A stretch of 64,000 bases of DNA from contig JAQFVV010000037.1 of assembly GCA_028023455.1 (NCBI GenBank), positions 2,298,001-2,362,000 of the forward strand, read 5' to 3'. A program made the position numbers and the translations under genes. The stretch comes from Epiperipatus broadwayi. Lineage: Eukaryota; Onychophora; Udeonychophora; Euonychophora; Peripatidae. Below, piece after piece: positions 12,283 to 25,290 of the stretch. Within the stretch, counting starts at the first letter, position 1, and each line of letters begins with the position of its first letter. Under the pieces are notes generated by a model, which saw only the letters and a program-made list of their open reading frames with translations, made no database searches and was not told where the DNA came from.

Positions 12283-14729
12283 ATATATTTTTTCTATTAC
12301 ATTTGTGTATATTGCTTTACATGTCTGTTAGTCTAAACATTAAGTAATTAAAAAATGTGAAAGTACTAGTGATTTATATCAAAATAATATTGGTCATCAT
12401 TTTAATTGTTTTGGTGGATTATAAAATACATTTTTTAAATAGTGGATGCTTATTGTTGCAGATGTTTGCATAAAAAGTAGCATGCAAAAAAAATATGGTT
12501 AAAGAAAAATACAATATACATTCATAATTTCAATCAAATATAAACTTTTCATTCTTATGTGCCCATTTTTTTATTGAAAATATGTCTAGCGATTATAAAA
12601 ATATTTTTCCACAACTTTGAAAAATATCTACTTAAATCTCCATAATGATATCTAAGACACAGCAGCAGCAATTTCTTCTTTGATCTTTGCCATTTTCAAA
12701 AGATTATTTTAATCGAATATTATTTTACTGAGAAAATCTTATGAATACATATTTATATGTAAGAATAAAATAATTATAAGATGTTTCATATAAAATTATG
12801 CATTATAAATTTATACAAATCAATTTAAATATATTTTAGAATATTTATTAACTAGTAATAAACTTTATGCAGGACATTAAAAAATTCTTTCCATAACAAA
12901 TGAAACAATTATTCGTTACACATCACAACAGCCATTACACTATGTTATAAGTATGTTTGTTTTTCAACTTTTTATGCTTGATTAACAAGAGAGAATATAC
13001 AAACTGAAAATTATTATAAATTGACAATTTTCTAAATATCACAATTTGAATTTTTAATGAATTTAATTATATTGCTAAATTTATTAAAAATATAATTTTG
13101 TTAAAAAAACTTTGAATTTTTTTAAAAAAAAAAAAAAGACCAAAATGAAAAATTATTTTTATTAATGAAGTTATCTTCTTAAAATGTTACTTTTTTTTTT
13201 TTTTTTTAAATTAAAAATTGATTTTTATTTTTAAATCTGCCCAATTAATTCATAAATATTTTTTTATGTAAAATATTACTATAGCAGAGAATATATTAAA
13301 TCTGTAAGGTCTTAATTATATTATTAATTACTTGAAGGATTAATTTTTAACTATTGCTGTGCAAGTAGATGTAAAGAAATGCATGCATATAAAGAAAAAA
13401 ACAAGACTTCTTAATAATAGAGTAACGCCTTGCCCCCCCCCCCTCTTTTTTTATTTATTTTAATGTTGAATGGGCTTTGGAAAAATCAGAAATCTATTAA
13501 AATGAGTTCCCCTTGAAAATAAAGGGTGTATCATGAAATGGTTTGCAAAATATTTTGCAATCAATTTATATGTACAATATATTGTAAATATATGCATAAA
13601 CAAAATCGTCCAATTCAGATGTCTTTCCAAGCTAGAAAATTACTAGTTGTTTAGAATTTTTGTTTTTTAACTTTTTAGGGAAAAAATAAATAACCAACAA
13701 TTGATTCGTTAATTGGGTTGGCTATATGGAACCAAATTTCCAAGTTTTATTGTTGAGGGGGGTGGTAAATATATATGCCAGCAAAAAGAAGTTTTGATGT
13801 CTGTTCATATATTCCATAATTCTTAATAGAGATTAATGTTAATCTGAAATTCAAGTATACACTTGATTAATCAAGTCAATGATTGCATAGATTTAATGAA
13901 AATAGTGATGTGAGGGTACTATTGTTATTATTTGTATTGATGTATATTTAACTACAATATTTGCAATATTAACATTTTGTTTCATAAGTTTTTTAATATT
14001 GTCAGTTTAAGTTCATTTTTTATTTCTTTCTATAGTGTTCATCAAAGTGCACATAGTATATTTTTTATAGTTCATTTATTTTTTGATAACATGATGATTA
14101 AACTCAGATATTATTTGAAAATATATATATAAGAATATAAGCCCAAAGTAGCATAAGAATTTAATGCAGGATATTATAATTGACAGAAAAAGGAACATCT
14201 CTATGATCATCACAACTGTTATTTTAAAATAATTATCTGAATAAATTTTAAAATTTTCATTAGTGAGCTTTATAATAGAATTTTGTAGTGGTAATTTATT
14301 GTGCTCCTAGTAAAATTATAACTAAAGCAAAATCTATTGTGATTTTCATATGTTATTTCATTATAACAATGTATCATAGAAATAAAAATACTCCCTCTTC
14401 ACTATCATTGTTGACCCATTTGAAGAGATATTAATCTTGATGATAGAAGGACTTTTATAATGCTGCTCTAAAATTGAAATGATAAAAAATGTTAAACGAT
14501 TGATGAAAAATATATTATCGATGATGATCAATTATTATTACTTAATTGTGCTATACTATCTAGTATACACACCTTTGAACTGAAAACATACATAGATTAA
14601 TAGGGAATAACGTGAGCAACAAAAACATGAATGCATTGTTTTTTGTTTACATATATTGAAGTTAAATTTAATAAAGTATAATTTGGAATATGAATTTTTT
14701 TTTACAAAACGGGCTTTTTCATACTTGCA
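12283..14729. other. AT-rich DNA, nothing recognised
   Basis: No coding frame, RNA gene or known repeat seen. Poly-A/T runs and a C-rich run near 13434-13443. Confidence 0.5.
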
Positions 14730-14915
14730 CTTATATATGTGATATATAGGGAGTTTGAACTCTGACTTTCACACAACCATCATGCTATCTCATGCTGTTG
14801 ATACACTTGATCACATACATGTTGAAAAGATAAATAATCATCAGTTGGTCCAGATTATCATCACACATATATACAATCAAAACTCAGCAATATATGTAAG
14901 CTAAAACATTTAACA
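14730..14915 (-). repeat. Half copy of hammerhead repeat family 2, ribozyme truncated
   Basis: Shares with 37.9-38.5 kb the blocks TTTGAACTC, ACATACATGTTGAAAAGATA, CAGTTGGTCCAGAT and CATATATACAATCA. The minus strand has stem I (ATAATCTGGACCAA) and CTGATGA (14838-14844), but then jumps into the distal sequence TTATTTATC. Stem II, GAAA and the cleavage site are deleted. There is no inverted partner. Confidence 0.6.
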
Positions 14916-17291
14916 CAGGGTAAGATATACTTTTAAACTTCAAAATTAACAACAGTTTTTAAATGCGTTTTTTTTATGATTAGTATAAATAAAAGAAATC
15001 ACAATTAAAAATTCCATCTTTGATTTAGTTAAACAGTAATGGAATGCTGGTCCTGGGTGTAACAAATCATGTTTTTGGTGTTTTTTCTTTGCTCATTAAA
15101 CTGATATTGTGAGGATTTAATATGTCCGCCTGTGTCTCTCATGACTTGGAAAAACAATTGCAGTTAGAATTTATATATTTATGGATGCATCAACTACAAA
15201 AGGTTTTTTTTTTAAATGATACAATTATTTGTTGTTATTTAATAAAATAATTTACCAGAGCTTTTAAATTTTCATAAACTGTGGAAAAATAGAATATCAT
15301 AATTCCTGCTTATTTATTGATCACATTTTCTCAATTAATAAACTGAAGCCAAAATCTTCTTAAGAAACAAGCAATTTAAAATAAGCATTTGCCAATAGTA
15401 TCTTAATACAGAAATAACTACTTACATGTTTAGTTTGTATCGTTTTGAATTCCTTTATAGAACTCTATCTAGAATCGACCAAATATCATCTGTCCATGTA
15501 TCATATTTTCAGAAACTAGTAAATGGTATTACTTAATCATGATATTTTTCATTGCTTATCATCTTTCTAACATAGTTTATTGTAGCATATTGCATTTACA
15601 ATTTCATAATAAAGAAGCTAATCTTGATAATATAGTTTATTAGTGACTAAAGAATAACAAATTCCCAATGAATGTATTGGGAAAATGTGTCCATAATTTA
15701 ATAGGTGAAATAAGCTTTCACTATCTAATAATAAAGTGAGAATATAGATTTTTTGTATAATAGGTTTGATTTATAGCTTGCAGTTGAAAAAATTAGTTCT
15801 ATTTAAATTGAATTATTGAAAGTTATAGACAAAAATAATTTTTTCGTTGTTGTTTAATGGTAATAGGCATTTGAATTGTTTAGAATTATAAGTAGTCGAT
15901 CACCTTTAATCCTTTCATGTTGGTATCTTTTCTAGTTGGGTTCTAAAAAGCAATATGTTTATTGTAGCACCATGAATAATATCTAGAAAGTGACAAATTC
16001 ATGATAAACAAATAAGTAGACAGGAATGATAAGACTACATTGTTGTACTGTGAAAAATAGTTCAAAAATATCTTAATTGGGAGATTATTATTTATCAACA
16101 AATATATTTTAATATATCACAGCAATAAAAGTTTAATTTTTTTTATTGATTCAGTATTCAAATTATTTTAAATTTTATGGAATGCATAAGTCAGGTGGAG
16201 CTTTATATTTTTCATTTTTATAGATAGGTTTACAATATGCCAATTTTATTTGTATAATTTAATTTTTTTTCTATGGACATTTTTGAGAGATCAATACTCA
16301 AGTCACTTAGTATAAAATTGAATAGATTCTTTGCTTAAATTAGGACAAATAAAGTATGCTTGTTTTTAATAATCAGAAAAATAAATGCTCATCATTATAT
16401 AGAAAATATATCTTTTCTTTTTTACAATATACTTATTTAAGTACTTTTAATAGTTTATAACTTTAAAAAAATTTGAAACGTCCGAGGTTTTTTTTAAAAA
16501 AAAACTTCTATAATTAAAGATTATGGTTTATTTATAAATAAAGAGCTCGAATTGTTTTTTTTTTATAGAGGAAGCATGAAAGCATTATCAAGCTTGTCAG
16601 TGGCAAGATTGTAAACTAGATGCTCATTTGCTGATCAATATTACATAATTAGATTGACTTTGTCTGGCTATCTGGAGAAAAAAATTGAAGTTTTACTAAG
16701 TTGAAATTTAAATCTGGATTGTAAACTTTGATAAATCAACTAACTATGTTCTTATGATGATCTTATATAGCTTGCTCTGTCAAGGATTTTAATGACTAGA
16801 GTACCATGATGATAATCATATGAAAGATCTTTTGTAACTTATTATTTTTTTATGATTTTAAAAAAATATTCTGTGAGAATTTGCATATGATGCAAAGATT
16901 TATATAAAAAAAAATGATTTAGTACTTGATATCAGAAAACTTCAGATCTTACTGAATTGGTGATGGAACTATGATTTTATCCAGTAACTTGTTAATAGTT
17001 TTGGTTTTGTAATACTGCTTTTCAGTGTTATAATCCTGATTACTGTATTAGTTTTATTGTTCCCAATCATTTGATTGATTTAGACACTAAGAATGATGTT
17101 AGGTCAAGATTTGAATATATAAAAAGGGATTTCTTGACATCTAGTTATGATATATGTAAAAGACTTAAGTTTAAAAGGATTTGTATTTTATATTGCATAG
17201 TATGTATTTTCTTTGTGTAGATTTTATAGACTTAACTTTCATTAGATGAGATCCAATAATTATTTTCATTACATAACTCGCACAAGGTAGG
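14916..17291. other. AT-rich DNA, nothing recognised
   Basis: No gene, RNA gene or repeat boundary that I can support. Confidence 0.5.
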
Positions 17292-17370
17292 TAGGGACTG
17301 GTTTCTATTCACTTTTAACACTATGGAGGGGTGTAATCATAAACATATGACCAAAGATGTGTGAAAAAGA

Positions 17371-17437
17371 TCTATGATCCCAAGATGCATATTTCATGCT
17401 GAACCAGCACTCGTCAGATAGCCCAGACCATAATCTC
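17371..17437 (-). ncRNA. Hammerhead ribozyme motif, type I (left arm)
   Basis: On the minus strand: CTGACGA (plus 17411-17417), stem II GTGCTG/CAGCAT with a 3-nt loop, GAAA (17392-17395), a 2-bp stem III (AU/AU, loop AUGC) and cleavage triplet AUC ending at 17384. The outer stem I is weaker than in the right arm because of substitutions. Activity is inferred only. Confidence 0.6.
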
Positions 17438-17774
17438 TTGCACATATCTTTATCATTGTTCAGTATATATACATAGAAAATTACTACAGATTATTTGATA
17501 AGTGTCAAACATGCTGCCCTCACAACTTTGACCACATCACTTAATGAGTATATTAATTTTTATTATTCATTAGATTGGAAGTTATCCCCAATGTTCATTA
17601 GAGTAGAGATCCAATAACATTGGATAATCTCTAGTCTAATGAATGACTAATAAAAATTAATATATTCTCATTAAGTGATTTAGTCAAAGTTGTGAGGGCA
17701 GCATGATATCAAATCTAGTAATTTTCTATTTATCTATATATATACTCCAATCAATGATAAAGATATGTATAAGG

Positions 17775-17840
17775 GATTATGGTCTGGGCAACTGATGACT
17801 GCTAGTTCAGCAAGAAATGTGCATCTTGGGGATCATAATC
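17775..17840 (+). ncRNA. Hammerhead ribozyme motif, type I (right arm)
   Basis: All parts are visible. Stem I pairs 17775-17784 with 17831-17840 (10 bp, one wobble) and CAA 17789-17791 with TTG 17826-17828, leaving an internal loop between. CTGATGA is at 17792-17798. Stem II is TGCT/AGCA (17800-17810) with a C/A mismatch at its base. GAAA is at 17814-17817. Stem III is A17817-U17824 and U17818-A17823 with a 4-nt loop. The cleavage triplet AUC is at 17823-17825. This is the type I layout with a minimal stem III, known from Penelope-like elements and animal retrozymes. Self-cleavage is inferred, not shown. Confidence 0.7.
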
Positions 17841-17919
17841 TTTTTCACACATCTTTGGTCATATGTTTATGATTACATTCCTCCATAAGGTGTTAAAAGT
17901 GGATAAAAACCAGTCCCTA

Positions 17920-20900
17920 GCTCATATTCAAAATTAAATTCAAGCATTTAGTGCTTTAAGCTAAAGTGACAAGCAATACATATTTTTATTTAATTTATTC
18001 AATTATTTTTGTTTATACAAGTATAAAATATTTTTCTCTTGGAATCATTTAGTTTCATGGGGTTTTTGAGGTGATTTAAATTTATTCAGTTGTTGCAGTA
18101 GTAAGTCAATATACATCTAGTTAAACTTTCTGTATTATTATTATTATGCTTGGTTGAAGAATAATAGTATATTTTTTTAAATATTTGTTTGCAATTGGTT
18201 TAGCAGTTCTTTTTAATTATTTCAGTTCTAAAATGATGACTTCAATGTTTTCACTTTTGGTATCATTTTAGACTTGAAACATATAGAATTTGACATATTA
18301 ATACTTAAATATTTGAAGAGACTAGAATCAAAATAGCCATTGCAACTCGTTTGAGACCAATGTTTATAACTCTGTAATATATTTACGCATTGCACTTATG
18401 AATTATTAATATTTTGTCAGCACAATAAAAATAGATTATATAAAAATATTGGTTTTAAAGTAAACATGAATTCCGCAGCATGGCTCATCATAGTATTTGC
18501 AATAATTTTGGTAGGTGGTGTCAAAACTGCATTTTACTTTGGACAAGCTGTAAAATGTAGAATAACTATATCAAACCAAAATGTAGGGTCATTTGAGCTA
18601 TACGAATTACTTTTAAGTTGATAATCGTTCAAATATATATTTACAAAACCTATTTTGTATAAATATCTAAACAAATAGCATATGATTTGATGAATGACCT
18701 GACTAATACTTACTGGGATCAAAACATAAAAAAACTGCTGTACTTAATCTATGTATGGTCATATAATTAATATGAAAAATTATTACACTAACATTTTTTT
18801 AAAAACAAAATATTGCTTGAGTAGATTAAATATTTTTTTGTAAAAACAAACATAAAAAAGCCATTTATACGAAGTTAATATTTTATCTTTATAACTCGTT
18901 CATCGGTTTTATGTAAATCAGTTTCACACTTTTTGGAAAAAAAAAATTTTTTTTTGAAGTAAAACAAACTAATAGTAATTTAACATTAAAATTTGAGAAA
19001 ATGTTTAGAAACTGATCTATTCCTTTTTAAAAGATTCCTTTTTTTTTTTTAAAATTTTCATATGCACAGCCAAAGTAATAATATGTGATCATTTAGCACA
19101 TTAAAAATGAACTTTATATTGTGTTTCCCCGAAAATGAGACCTAACCAGAAAATAAGCCCTAACATAATCTAGTTAAGATCGTCAGCCAGATGAATGGAT
19201 TTCTTCATGTTTGTTGAAGCACATGAATGTATACATAAATATTGATAATAATGCTTTAAATAAATGATAATATAAATTATAATGGTAATTATGTATTTTT
19301 CCATTGAACATTTTCAACAAACAATTCTATATGCACAGAGAAACAATTTCCTCCCAGTTGAATCTTTGATTAAAAATAACCAATTTATTATCTTTATGAA
19401 TGATTTAACAGCCTTTTAAAATTTGGCCTACCATAATTCCAGTATATCTGACAATTTCATTTATGTAATTTTAAATATTTATTTATATTTAATACTTACA
19501 TTTAAAATACTTGGCTTAGTTTTAGAATTTGATTGTGGTACTTTTAAATATTCAAGATTTAAAAAAATCGTCTATGTTTCTTAAATGCCCCCCCCCCCCC
19601 ATCTAAAATTGTTTAAAAAGCATGATTTTAAAAATTTAAGTTCAGTTAAATCAATTTTTCACCTAAAGAAAAGTTTTAAAAAAGAATAGGAAAGTGTTTA
19701 TAATATGCGACCTTGATAACAGATGGATGGTTGTTCTGCCTTATATGAATCTTCATATTTCAATATGCCATGTGTTTTTCAGCACTTTTATATGGATAAT
19801 TATTCTTAAATGTAATCATTTTTTTAGCACTCCTATCATCTTATAAGTCTTTAATTAGCACTTGATTTAATGGTAATTTACTAACTGAAAATTCAAATAT
19901 TCACAGAAGGCATTGCTGAAAAAAAAACAGTTCAGGAGGTTGATTTGAGATTTTGAATAAAGGTAGATTTTTGTACATAAAAGGATAAGACCTAAGGGTG
20001 TCTTGGAACAAAAATTAATATGACTCTTATTTTAGGATAAAAAATTTTGTGTGTGAAATTTATGTATAGAATAATTTTTGCTTTATTGAAGTTAAAAGTT
20101 TGCTTTGAAGTATAATCGCCACCAACAAACAAGTTTGTTTTATTTGTATTATTTTTTGTTAAATTTTCATCAATATTGCCATTTTTTAAAATCCTAATTG
20201 TGTGGTATTGTATTATGCTTTCAATTGGCAATTTTATTTTAAGTGATAATTTAGAATTTTACATTTAAACTGTATCACTAAGTTTAGATGTTAATGACAT
20301 TATAATTATAGGGAATACATTTTGTTACTGTACATATTGTATAATAAAGCTATAATTTACTTTAGCTTGTTAAATAGTAAAATCTTTGTTAGATTCAATT
20401 ATGAAAACTACAGAATGTACTATGATATTTTACAATTAATGTGATCTTTTATGGTGGACTTCAAGTTTGTTTAATCATTTGATTGTTATGAAGATAATTT
20501 AATGTTGTGCAATGTGAGAATTTAGAAATGTTTACTCCCTGTATAATTTAATTAATTGTTTCTTAGTAGTAGGGAATAAGAAATATAATTGGAATTATGA
20601 ATGGTATTAATTTAAAAAATATAGGCAATATATATATTAATTGAAAACTTGTATTTTGAATGTAAATTTAGATTAGTAGGAAAGAAATCAATTATGGATT
20701 TTACATATAAGACCAAAAAAATATTAGTATAAATATCTTGTAGAAAAAATTAATATGAATAGATGACCTTAGATTTTATTTTATTTTTTTTATTTTAATA
20801 TTTAAACAAAATTTTTAATCCTTTATCTTGATTGACATTAACATTGGGAAAAGGGATTTAATTTTTTTTCTTCTAATAATTGGCAATAAAAAGTTTAGGT

Positions 20901-20976
20901 TTTATCTAGTAATAGAGAAACATGAAAAAACTTAGCAAGATAATGAATGTGAAATAAGTGACATCATATAGTTCAG
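17920..20976. other. AT-rich DNA, no gene seen
   Basis: Nothing coding is convincing. A short block at 19121-19170 (TGTTTCCCCGAAAATGAGAC, then ACCAGAAAATAAGCCCTAAC) looks like the end of a dispersed repeat. A run of C lies at 19588-19599. Confidence 0.45.
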
Positions 20977-21230
20977 TGCTATGTCCAGATTCTCAAGTTA
21001 TTTTAGACATGCGTTTAAATGAGAATACATACAAATATATAAATTAAAATAAAGGGACCACTAGAACAAAATAGTTTAAACAAATAAATATTTTATATAT
21101 CAGAATCAATACAAAGGTATAAACAATTTATTTACAATTTAATAATTATTTGCACAAACAATTTCACCTGAAAGTTTAATTTAAAATATAGATTGAGATG
21201 GCCTGTAACAAGTCACTAGATTCCTTTTAT
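20977..21230 (-). repeat. 3' LTR remnant of the second gypsy element
   Basis: Similar to 26633-26853 along its whole length; the inner boundary (towards 21.5 kb) cannot be fixed because the other copy is truncated. Confidence 0.5.
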
Positions 21231-22189
21231 TGTCCTTCAGCCAGAATGTAGATGGATATGGAGACTTGGCTAAGTTCTCGGGTTTCTAGGTGTAGTTTCT
21301 ATATTGATGCACTGGCCTCTGTTCCTCAGATAAAAATCACCATATATAAGATTTCTAACTGATTCAGAAATCCTTCAAGTTTTTTTTTAGACTACTATTC
21401 AAGAAACAAGTTTAAGTAATTACCACCTTTCCTCTGTTATACAAGTCTGCAACAATTATTCAGTAAATGCAACTTTATTTAAATAAATATATAAAAGTCT
21501 GCAACAATTATTTAATAAATCTAACATTTTTTAATTTTATTTAACATATCTACTTTGATACATTTATTTTTATTAATTTGGCCACAGCACTACCCCATCT
21601 TACTTTGAAGAAGTCTTTTTCTCCAAAATCCCATCTATTTTCTGGTTGTTTATCTGGGGTATTCACTTATGCTATTTCAAAATTATCGACATCTATTTTC
21701 TGGTTATTATTTGGGTTATCCATTTTCTCTTCTGTTATTTCAGAATTATCAGCATGTTTATCTGTTTCATTAATTATTGTACTTTGATAATCTGTCAATT
21801 CCATCTAATAACATCATTTGGTGGCACACAATCTGGGTGTTTTTTTACTTTTGCTGGGTTTGCATCCATTCTGTTTTTTCAGATGTGATTAATATGATAG
21901 CAAAAATGAATTCCCAAAGCTGTTTGAAACTCCATAATCTGGTCCAAAATTTTTTTTATTTTTCCTTCAATCGATAATTTGTTAAGATTGTCTCTAACCC
22001 AAACCCTGTCTCCAATGTCCTAAATATTTTCTTTTTTAAAATTTGTGTTTCTGTCACAAGTATGGACAAGTTACTTCATAGTTTTCATCCATAAATATAT
22101 CTATGAGTGATTTTCCAATAATTGGATGGAGTAATGTGTTCATGTAGCATTGCAAATTTTATGACTTCATATTTATTACCACAATTTGT

Positions 22190-22335
22190 TTTGTCTGCTG
22201 GACATCTTTTTCAACAATCCCATTTGATTCAGGATGATATAGTGGCATGTGAATATGATTTACTCTTTCACACTTTATTAAAAAAGCTTTAAATTTAGTA
22301 GACAAATTCTGTACCATTATATGACACTAGACTTT
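22190..22335 (-). pseudogene. Integrase core fragment of the second gypsy element
   Basis: Conceptual minus-strand reading, allowing frame changes, gives NGTEFV, then KAFLIKCERVNHIHMPLYHP and ESNGIVEKD. These are the second catalytic-core block and the HPESNG...E block of retroviral-type integrases. The catalytic Glu in the NGIVEK segment is kept, but the frame is broken. Confidence 0.62.
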
Positions 22336-23171
22336 CTGATGAGCCAAGGCATATAATTTTTTTTTTAAAAATCAGAGTTGTTTCAGTTGAACTAGTGGGT
22401 TTTACTAGTCTATATTCTGTTCATTTTGAATCAGCATCAACTAATACTACAAAACTAACTTAAATGGATCAGCATGATCTATATGTACTTTGCTCTATGA
22501 TTTATTAGTTTTTGAATAAGGACAATATTTTTGGGGCAGGATGTTTGCTATGGACTGTCATGGTTTGCACTTTTAATGTATGTTTTAATTTCTGCACCCA
22601 TGTCAGGCTATCACACAGTTGCAGGTGAGAGCTATCCCTAACTATGCCAGATGACCATGGTGAAGCATTTCCAAAACTTTGGTATACTCCTGATGTGGGA
22701 TCAGAACTTAATTCCCAACTATTATATAGTTGATAATTGGGTTTGTATACAAGTATTTATGGAGATTTCCAAGACATTTAGTGGACTATCCACTCAATCC
22801 AATTTGCAAATGATTGGTAGCTCACATTGGCTTTAGTTCAGAATGCAATAGTTTTACTGTTGGTCATTTTCAGTTTTTAGTAGTCTACATGAAACAATGC
22901 TTAACATGTTTTATTTGACTACCTTTTTTAAATCGAGGTGGTTATCATAATCAGATAAGAAAAATTGTAATAGTGGGCAATTCTAGAGGCTTAAATGTTC
23001 CAGTGCTGCCTTTTTACTTTGGAAGATTCATAATAAATAATAGTGATTAGTTATTATTTTAAAAGGTCTACCATATAAATATTGATGGAAAAATTGTTAT
23101 GATTGCTAATGCTTTTTTATCCAATTGATGGTAATTTCTTTCTGCCTTTGTCATTGTTCAGGACATGAAAA

Positions 23172-24020
23172 CTATTGGCCATTCTCCATTTTTTGAGAAA
23201 TGACTGAGCACCTTCCAATTCCATAATCTGATGCATTTATCAGTAAGGTTATGTATAAGGTGTTATAATCTACTAATAATTTGCTAGATGTTAATACTAA
23301 TTTTATTTTACTGAAGATGCTCTCTTGTGGTTCTTTCCAAATCCAATGTTGATATTTCTGAAGCAAACCATATAATGGTTTAGCAACATGGGCATTAACT
23401 TTTAAGAAATTTTTTTTTTACTAGCTTTAAGAAATCTTGCAATTCTTTTATATTGTTTGATCTCTGGGCATTCTTATTTGTTTTAGTTTTTTCTGGTCAG
23501 GCTTTATTCCTGCACTTTTAATAATGAGATGTAGAAATTTAACTTCTTTTGTATTCCTAAGTTTCTTGCAGTTTTGTTTTGCTTTAAATCTTGAAAATCA
23601 CATTATTTACTCTATTTTACAAATGCAAGAATGTCTGAATTAGCCATGATAAGAATATCATCAAAGTATGGCATAATTCCTTTTACCTTGAAATAGCACA
23701 TTTATTTTGGCTTGAAAATGTTTGAACCTAATCCCTTATGAGTTGTAATCACCAGCATCCTCAGACATTGGCATCTGATAGAAAGCAGCATTCAAATCTA
23801 ATTTTGAAAAGAATTTTGCCCAACTTAAACTAGCTAGCATTTCTCTTAAAATTTGTAACAGAGTATAGACTTTTATCTATGACTTTATTTATAATTACTC
23901 TATAGTTCTCACATATATGAATTTGTTCCATTGGGTTTTGTAGTAATAACTATGGGAGTATCTCATTCTGAATTTTTAATAGGCATCAGTACCCTCTTCT
24001 TTATTAAAGTATATAGAGCT
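23172..24020 (-). pseudogene. RT / RNase H region of the second gypsy element
   Basis: At 23657-23668 the minus strand still encodes the RT catalytic box YFDD, inside PYFDDILIMANSD. Further along (23172-23366) the frame reads KLLVDYNTLYITLLINASDY, the RNase H start with its conserved Asp. The arrangement is the same as in the 6.6-12.3 kb copy, where the YFDD box is lost. Frameshifts and stops occur between the pieces. Confidence 0.7.
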
Positions 24021-24339
24021 CAACTTTGGCTTTCTGTACAAATAGTATCTTCTGCAGCTTGCAATGAATAGATTTTATGGTTTCCTGAAGTTCAATACCA
24101 ACAGGTGTTGTATTTATCATTCCCTGTTCACACCCAAATTTAGGAAGTTTTGTTTGTATTCCCCTGTCAATATTGATTTTGTTAATGATACAATTTTTTA
24201 TACTTAGAGGGATAAACGTTCTCTATCTAACATGGGCTTTCAATTGCCATTTTATTTACTTCTACCAGCATTTTCATTCACATTATTGGCTTTATTATTT
24301 GTTTTACTAATTTAGGGCAATCTTTCCCTTCTTCGCTTA

Positions 24340-24420
24340 TTGTAGCCCAATCCCTCTGAGACATGAGGGATATCCCAGTCCCACTGTCTATTTCCATTGC
24401 TATGGGTTTGTTGCATATTT
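24340..24420 (-). pseudogene. Aspartic protease active-site fragment of the second gypsy element
   Basis: The minus strand reads MEIDSGTGISLMS with Asp-Ser-Gly at 24380-24388, almost the same as the motif at 10.55 kb. Confidence 0.62.
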
Positions 24421-24554
24421 GCACAGTTAACATCATTTTCCAGAAATTATATGTGTTAATCTTATTTATTTCATAATTGCATTCAGTTGATCTAGCTTTA
24501 ATCTTGGGGAATTTTTTTATTTGAAATATTGTTTTTAGTATGGCAGGTGAGCTA

Positions 24555-24630
24555 AATGATATATTTTTCCAGACTTGCTACACTTTTATAATTACAATCA
24601 CTTGTTATGTGCCTCAGTTTTCCATAATGA
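24555..24630 (-). pseudogene. Gag zinc-knuckle fragment of the second gypsy element
   Basis: The minus strand reads CYHYGKLRHITSDC, a C-x2-C-x4-H-x4-C knuckle with the second Cys replaced by Tyr. Confidence 0.55.
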
Positions 24631-25290
24631 TAGCATTCTAATTTAACTTTTTGTGGATGTTCAGACATGTCTGCTTTTTGTGGATGTTCAGACATGTCTG
24701 CTTTCAGAATTGTTGTTTTGGATCTTCTGTGTTAGATTGATGAAACTCTTTCACCTGACTTAAAACTAACCCATGGACAATACCTCTTTCTGACTTCCAC
24801 ATAGGACTGGTCAGATATGGACAGTAGCTGCTGTCATAGTTTTTCATCTGCAATGCCTAACAGGATCTTATCCAATAAAGTCTCCAAATAATCCCCATAA
24901 ATACAATTCTATGCCAAATCTCTTAAAGCAATATTTTAATCCCTACAATTTCTTTCTCTCGTTTAGCCACTATTCTGTAAATGAAGATGAGCTATATGTT
25001 TGGTTGCTCAGGTATTTAACTAATTCTGCATATGGTAAACTTTCAGGGTGTGCAAATTCACAGTTCGCTATTTCATTTGGTTTTGAACTGCTGAAAAGTA
25101 ATGTGGCAACTTTTTGTAACAATGTTTTGTGCTATTTTCAATAAAATACCTTTTTTATCCTCTTTATATAGATAGGCCACTCAGAGGGGTGATTAATATT
25201 TAAATTCCTTGATTCCAAACTGTTCTGTTACTGTGCTATAATGGCTAATTTAATTTCTAAAGTTAACATGACATTTAATGAATACATTAT

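Larger units (their letters stand above)
17292..17919. repeat. 628-bp palindromic repeat (hammerhead family 2) with a ribozyme motif in each arm
   Basis: The outer ends TAGGGACTGGTTTCTATTCA and the reverse complement at 17900-17919 pair. The inner ends CCAATGTT/AACATTGG meet at about 17605. The arms are ~300 bp each and imperfect, with small indels. Each arm carries one hammerhead motif, on opposite strands. Sequence blocks recur at 14.8 kb and 37.9-38.5 kb. I see no clear target duplication and no coding capacity. It could be two inverted monomers or a fold-back element. Confidence 0.72.

Noticed and set aside
21578-21977. Three overlapping plus-strand frames
   Set aside because: Repeated TTTCTGGTT/ATTTGGGTT-like low-complexity stretch within the gypsy relic; no match on this strand.
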